Below are positions 59,047 through 64,000 of a stretch of DNA of 64,000 bases, piece after piece. Origin of the DNA: Tigriopus japonicus. Its lineage: Eukaryota > Arthropoda > Copepoda > Harpacticoida > Harpacticidae. The stretch covers positions 112,989 through 176,988 of the forward strand of contig CM021320.1 in the NCBI GenBank assembly GCA_010645155.1. Direction: 5' to 3'. The stretch's first letter is position 1. Each line of letters begins with the position of its first letter. The position numbers were made by a program, and so were the translations under genes. The notes below the pieces were generated by a model. It saw only the letters and a program-made list of their open reading frames with translations, did no database searches and was not told the origin of the DNA.

Positions 59047-59685
59047 CAGGGCCACCAAATTTATGTAAAAAACATCGCTGAAAAATGTATTATTTTTGGT
59101 AGTTTTTTTTGAGAAATAATGTAACTAAATCGGATTTTTTGGTAATTTTTATGATAATTTTTTGGTAATTTGGTCACATATTGCCTCAAAAATAACCTTT
59201 TTCGTACTTGCATCATCTAAATTTTGTTTCATAGGTAGAAAAAGATGCTAAAATGATTATTTGCGTCACAATTGTTGCAAATTTAATCGCTTCTATTCGT
59301 ATTTTGATTTTGACATCCTTTTTGTAGATCATTCTTAACAGAACAGGCATTTTTCTACATTTCTTTCGAAATTTTCCCAATTTTTGTAGTTTTGGACAAA
59401 AATTGCACTTTTTTGTAACTGCAATGTAAAATGTTATTTACAACTATCTAGCAGGCCTGATGATAAACTAAATATTCCCAGTGACAAATGTAATGCGCTG
59501 TATATTCTTGCTCTTTTATCTTGACTTTGTCGTAAAATTAAACATTTATCCATATCAGTTTTATTGAAATAGTCAATTTAACCATATTTATGTAAAATTT
59601 TCTCTATTTATGTAATTTTGGACAAAAATTGAAGATTTTGGTAATTACATTGTAAAATGTGATTTACAACTATCTGGTGGCCCTG
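59047..59685. mobile_element. hAT MITE, 639 bp
   Basis: The terminal inverted repeats are CAGGGCCACCA at 59047-59057 and TGGTGGCCCTG at 59675-59685. They are flanked by exact 8-bp duplications TTCATGAA (59039-59046 and 59686-59693). The interior is AT-rich and non-coding. A diverged second copy of the right end lies inside at about 59395-59465: it shares TTTTGGACAAAAATTG, TGTAAAATGT, TTTACAACTATCT and then a GGCCTG similar to GGCCCTG. The element thus has a duplicated subterminal block. Confidence 0.92.
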
Positions 59686-59981
59686 TTCATGAAAGAGGGA
59701 AAACAATTAAAACAAAGTCGCAAGAAAGATCAATAATCAAATAGGTTATTTTGGTATGGTTTTGGTACGCTTGGTTAAATGCGCTAAAGCAGTATACAAC
59801 AGTGTACAACCGACGTATTGTTTTACATCGTCCAAAGTGCTACTTTTTACTAATTCTTAAACCCAAATTAACCTATTATCACATCTGAGTTACAAAAGGC
59901 ATGTGAACTTTTGCTAAGTTGCGTGACTCAGATATATATAATGCATTTTTCAAAGGAATAAATGAAGTTGAAGTTAACATT

Positions 59982-60057
59982 TGGTTAGGTTAGGTTAGGT
60001 TAGGTCAGGTTAGGTTAGGTTAGGTTAGGTCAGGTTAGGTTAGGTTAAGTTAGTTTA
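59982..60057 (+). repeat. Interstitial (TTAGG)n telomere-type repeat
   Basis: About 15 GGTTA units, the canonical arthropod telomeric pentamer. Units 5 and 10 are GGTCA, so the array is two copies of a 25-bp higher-order unit (four GGTTA plus one GGTCA), then three GGTTA units and degenerate AGTTA, GTTTA and AGTAG units. It lies between ordinary sequence, so it is interstitial in this assembly. Confidence 0.9.
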
Positions 60058-60849
60058 AGTAGTGAAATATTGCTTTAGGATAAATACACTCACGCAACCT
60101 AGGAATAAATCGTGGTACTTTTACAAGCGAGAATTTTCACATCATCATGGAAGATTTTCATAAAAAGTTGTTGCCGCGGATTTTAGCCGTAGATAATCCC
60201 ATTTATATTGCCAAAAGGATTGAAAAACGTTCAGGAGCTTGCTTGACAGGGTGAAATAACTGAGACAAGGTTTGGGACCCTTCTGAGGAAGGAATTGGGC
60301 TTTTGAGCCTTGTCAGACTCTTTGTTCAGCCATGTTCAGAGGGAAAAGCCTTAAGTAGGGAAAGCCACGCGGTGTTCAAGAATGTTTGGCATATATTTTA
60401 CCAGCCCAAACCTGAATCCCTTTACTACACTTTTTGGACACAAACAAAAGAGAGGGTTTGAACTACCCACAACAACAATATTACCTACTTATAACTTGCC
60501 TTTGAGCACAAGTGGAACTTCAAGCAGAGGCTGTACATCAGAACCACATGCTCCACATTTAGGTGTAGGTGGAGCGATGTGTGGAGGCAAATGGCTTATT
60601 CAGTGTGCAGTCTCTCTCAATCTTCTCGTCTGGATTGATATTTCCTTCCCGTTTCAATGGCAAACTGACTCGGCATAAAATACAGAAAAATAGTCTTAGT
60701 TTTTGTCCATTTCTGAGTCTTTGGAAATTTGCTTCACAAAGGAAATGTCCTGAAATAGGTCTTACTACCATTCGAAATTGGTTTATTTGAAAATAATTTG
60801 AAAGCAACTTTACTTCTGTTACAGACTTGAAACGGTCTTTTTTTCATCG

Positions 60850-60955
60850 GGAATAGGTAGGAGCCGATCCACTAACAATAAAAGTAGGGTTATACTGTAC
60901 AGGTACAACGCTTTAAATACTGTTCCTGATTAACCCATTATCCAAGACGTTGTCC
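60850..60955 (+). pseudogene. LINE 3'-end relic
   Basis: GTAGGAGCCGATCCACTAAC and the downstream AATACTGTTCCTGATTAACC match 28610-28690 of the LINE (GTAGGAGCTGATCCTCTAAC, AATACTATTCCTGACCAACC) in the same order and spacing. The frame is destroyed. It is a second, older copy of the same family. Confidence 0.7.
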
Positions 60956-61359
60956 TGCTTTGTCACTGATAGCTAGTTGATCGACCAAAATCATATAGAT
61001 GTCAATGGTATAAATCATATTGGTGATCTATTTGTTTGCAAGGAATTACAAGCCTTGAAGCCATAATAAAAGATCTGCTACCGACCAAAAAAAATCATCG
61101 AATCCTAAACTCTTCGCTGGGAATTCAAATGAGAGGTTCGGTGTTTCAATTAAGACAGGATTTGTCAATGTGCCCAAAACTTATCGGCAGAGGTCTAAAG
61201 CATAAAAATGCGAATCCTAGAAAAAAATGACTGTTAGGTATAGAAAGTATTGATGGGAAAAAGCTTGATCACCTACCATTGCATAACGTTGCAATGAGTG
61301 AATTACATGAAATCCTAGTGGAAGAGGGCAACGCACAAGGCTTGGTTCTCACAGATATA

Positions 61360-63005
61360 CAGTCAGGAGCAAAAGTATTTGTAACGTGACGAGAAAACCA
61401 GAAAATCCTTTAAATCCAATTAAATACTATGCTAAGAAGTTTGTAAGATTGTAATATTTTTTTCCGATTAAGAATAATACCAGTTTCCCGCAATTGTTTT
61501 ATAAAAATGTCTGAAACTAACTTTTAATTATTGAAAATAAAATTTTAGATAGTGCAAAAGTATTCGTAATGCGCAAGAAAGTTAACAAAATAGGTTTATA
61601 AACAGATTTTTTATCAGAAAAAATTGATCGAAAGATGTAGAACATTCTGGAAAGCCGGAGAAAAGTCATTTAGTCTCCTTTTTTCCAAGATTTTCTAGAT
61701 CTTTCTTGGATCTTATAAATTTTACGGAATTGAACAATTGCTTCACAGTCAGCCAATCATTACCAAGGTCAAGGAGCTCGACAAGGACTTGAAGTTGAAG
61801 ATAGTAAGTCTTCATCATGGAGGCAAGGGCTACAGAGCCATTTTGAAGCTTCTGGACATCCTGATTTCAACGATTCAGTACGTCGTGAAGAAGGCACAAA
61901 AGAACGGAACGGTTGAGAACCTCCCAAGATCCGGTCGTCCAAGGAAACTGTCAGCCAGACTTGAGAGGAAGATTGTCAGAGAGGTCACAAATAATCCTTG
62001 AACAACGGTCAAGGACATCCGGAACAGTCTCAGTGAAAATGGATTGTCCATCTCGAGGTTTACTGTTGCTCGCTCACTTCACAAAGCAGGATTGAAGTCT
62101 TGTCGCCCACGGAAGACTCCCTTGCTCAAGGATAGACACTTGAAGGCTCGCTTGGAATTTGCCAAGAAGTACCTTGACAAGACCAGTGACTTTTGGTCTA
62201 GGATTCTTTGGTCAGATGAGACAAAGGTTGAGCTTTTTGGTCACAACGATGTTCAAAGGATTTGGCGACGTAAAGGATAAGCGTTTCATCCAAAAAACAC
62301 CATCCCTACGGTCAAGCACGGTGGAGGATCGATCATGTTATGGGGCTCCTTTTCCGCCAAAGGCACCGGTAACCTCGTGAGAATTCATGGGACAATGAAA
62401 AAAGAAGACTATCGGGATATCTTGGCTGAGAATCTCCAGAGTTCAGCGCGGAAACTTCGGCTTGGTTGACAGTTTGTCTTCCAGCACGACAACCAACGAC
62501 CCTAAGCACAACAACATTTTGGTCAGGAAATGGTTGAAGGACAATCGGATTAAGGTCTTGGACTGGCCCTCCATGAATCCGGACCTTAATCCAATTGAAA
62601 ACCTTTGGAGAGAATTAAAAGTCCGTATCCGTGCAAGACGTCCAAAGACAATTGACGAACTGGAGCAAATCTGTTATGAAGAATGGGCTAACATTCCTTC
62701 AGATGTATGTTAAAATCTTGTAAATGATTATAAAAAAACGTCTCTTAAGTGTAATTCAGCAAAAAGGGCATTCAATAAACTATTGTCAAAATGTTACGAA
62801 TACTTTTGCTCTTGGTCTAAAACATGTTCTGAGCAGTTTTTTAACCAAAATCTTGTAAATTTTTAAAAAGAAAAGTATCATAGCTTTTAAATGATAAAAG
62901 AATAACTAAGGAGCAAAATGGTTCTTAAATGTATTTTTCAAAAATCGAGTATCATTTAAAAATCAATAAAATTTTCGAGGTTACGAATACTTTTGCTCCT
63001 GACTG
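61360..63005. mobile_element. Tc1-like transposon with IR/DR ends, 1.65 kb
   Basis: The outer ends CAGTCAGGAGCAAAAGTATT (61360) and its reverse complement (ending 63005) are flanked by TA on both sides (61358-61359 and 63006-63007), the Tc1/mariner target duplication. A second core copy, GCAAAAGTATTCGTAA, lies about 190 bp inside each end (61554-61569 and, inverted, 62794-62809). This is the double inverted/direct repeat structure known from Sleeping Beauty-type Tc1 elements. The ends are well kept while the transposase is broken. Confidence 0.92.
61738..62713 (+). pseudogene. Tc1 transposase (DD34E), inactivated
   Basis: Paired-like HTH region: KIVSLHHGGKGYRAI, then the NLPRSGRPRKLS linker motif. 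The catalytic domain shows the first Asp in LWSDETKVELFG, the second in FQHDN and the Glu in DLNPIENLWRELK, the DD34E pattern of Tc1. Lesions: the expected start is TTG at 61738; TGA at 61999-62001; TAA at 62278-62280; TGA at 62467-62469; and a frameshift at about 62490 that looks like a CAAC tandem duplication just after the second Asp. The frame ends at 62713. It cannot make an active enzyme. Confidence 0.9.
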
Positions 63006-63007
63006 TA

Positions 63008-64000
63008 TGAAGATGCGAGATACTGCCTATTTTGGAGGATAAGTTTCCCAAATGGCTGACCAAAGATTGCAAGAATATTACTGAAAGTTCTGAAGATAAT
63101 TCACCCAACTATGTCCGAAATGCAGTACACCCAGGTATATTGTGGACCATTGCTTAATTCTTGATTCCTAAAATAAACTTATTCATGATTTGCAAAAAAA
63201 TGTAGAGAGGTACCAACATTTCAGACTGCAATATTAAGGACTTTGGCAGGTTAATAAAATTGATGTAAAGTTATTCAAAGTAACTATTATTGTCATTTAC
63301 TTCAACGCCTTTAATGTGGACAAGAAGTCAATTGTTGAGGGCTTTCAGAATATAATAGTATGGAGTATTGTAAAAGCTTATCTAGAAGCATGGAAGAAGC
63401 ACATGACACGGAGTAGAAGTAAGCATGCTTGAACAGGTTTCACTACATAAGATGCGTTTTTCAATTGAAGCTTATATGGCAAAACTTGATTTAGCATGGT
63501 TATTTGTGCTTCATTTCATATGCTTCTACTATATTTATTCTGTGCTTTTAGATATGCTTCTACTATACTTCCAAAGGCCCTTAATAACTGACCTATAGTC
63601 AATCAAGGTTGTACTATGATAAACGACTTTGCTCACTTGAAGAGATTGCGGCAATGGTCCAGGTCAACTCAGGGATAACCTATATAATAGTATAAATACT
63701 GGATACGAACTCGCGGAATTTCCTAGCTCGCAACCTCACACGGATGAGGCCGAGAGTTCGTAAGTAAACAAGAAGTACAAACGGCCATGTTGGGAGTGGA
63801 AAATCAAACGGAAATCGACCAAGAGTCCTAAAGATAGTGCGCCAATCGGGGTTTTCTGTGTTTCAAGCGGGTCCAGCCAAGTCCTAGCCTTGGTAAAGGT
63901 CAACCCCACGCCCCAAAATCAGTCTGATGTGGGTGTTTCGAAGACATTAAGTTCAGCCAAGAACGAGTTAATGAAATAGTGAATGAATGAATGACCACAT
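63008..64000. other. Right edge, nothing recognised
   Basis: AT-rich, with no ORF longer than about 60 codons. An ATATGCTTCTACTATA phrase occurs twice (about 63518-63535 and 63553-63570), and a GAATGAATGAATGA run lies near the end. No gene, RNA or transposon end was identified. Confidence 0.4.

Larger units (their letters stand above)
59686..61359. other. Spacer with telomere-like tract and LINE relic
   Basis: Holds the (TTAGG)n tract (59982-60057) and a LINE 3' relic (60850-60955). Short ORFs such as 60382-60678 show no family signature. Confidence 0.45.

Overview
The window reads as nuclear DNA of an invertebrate animal, most likely an arthropod and possibly a copepod or other crustacean. 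The evidence is spliced metazoan genes with GT-AG introns, a (TTAGG)n tract (the arthropod telomeric pentamer) near 60 kb, haem peroxidases of the peroxinectin/chorion-peroxidase type, and a crowd of hAT, Tc1, LINE and ISL2EU-like transposons. The species call is inference; no sequence search could be run.

Host genes from left to right: the 3' end of EMRE (mitochondrial calcium uniporter subunit, + strand, 2-220); a secreted Thr-rich mucin-like protein (- strand, 909-4460, two exons); a NIPSNAP-family mitochondrial protein (-, 12426-13262); pyruvate kinase (+, 14072-15964, four exons); SCAPER (-, 16208-21010, one 1600-codon exon); and two tandem haem peroxidase genes on the - strand. The downstream peroxidase (32028-41331) keeps all haem and catalytic residues and has a VWC-like module and a Pro-rich tail. 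The upstream one (42236 to a tentative first exon at 53614) has lost the proximal haem histidine and looks like a pseudoenzyme. Several exons were rebuilt by hand from splice sites and reading phase.

The rest is dominated by mobile DNA. Five elements have hAT-like ends: 9569-9842, 21923-23025, 29187-30557, 39225-40093 and 59047-59685. Four of these have exact or near-exact 8-bp target duplications. The one at 29187-30557 carries five tandem tRNA-like modules with B-box motifs and sits inside an older AT-rich repeat. A 3.5-kb ISL2EU-type transposon (23346-26850) has convergent genes for a THAP/DDE transposase and a SWIM-YqaJ nuclease. A LINE fragment (27090-28750), a decayed Tc1 element with double IR/DR ends (61360-63005) and a dispersed tail-to-tail ORF repeat (6680-7106 and an inverted copy at 30672-31093) complete the picture. 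Regions 4.5-6.6, 9.8-12.3 and 53.6-59 kb hold no gene I can support.
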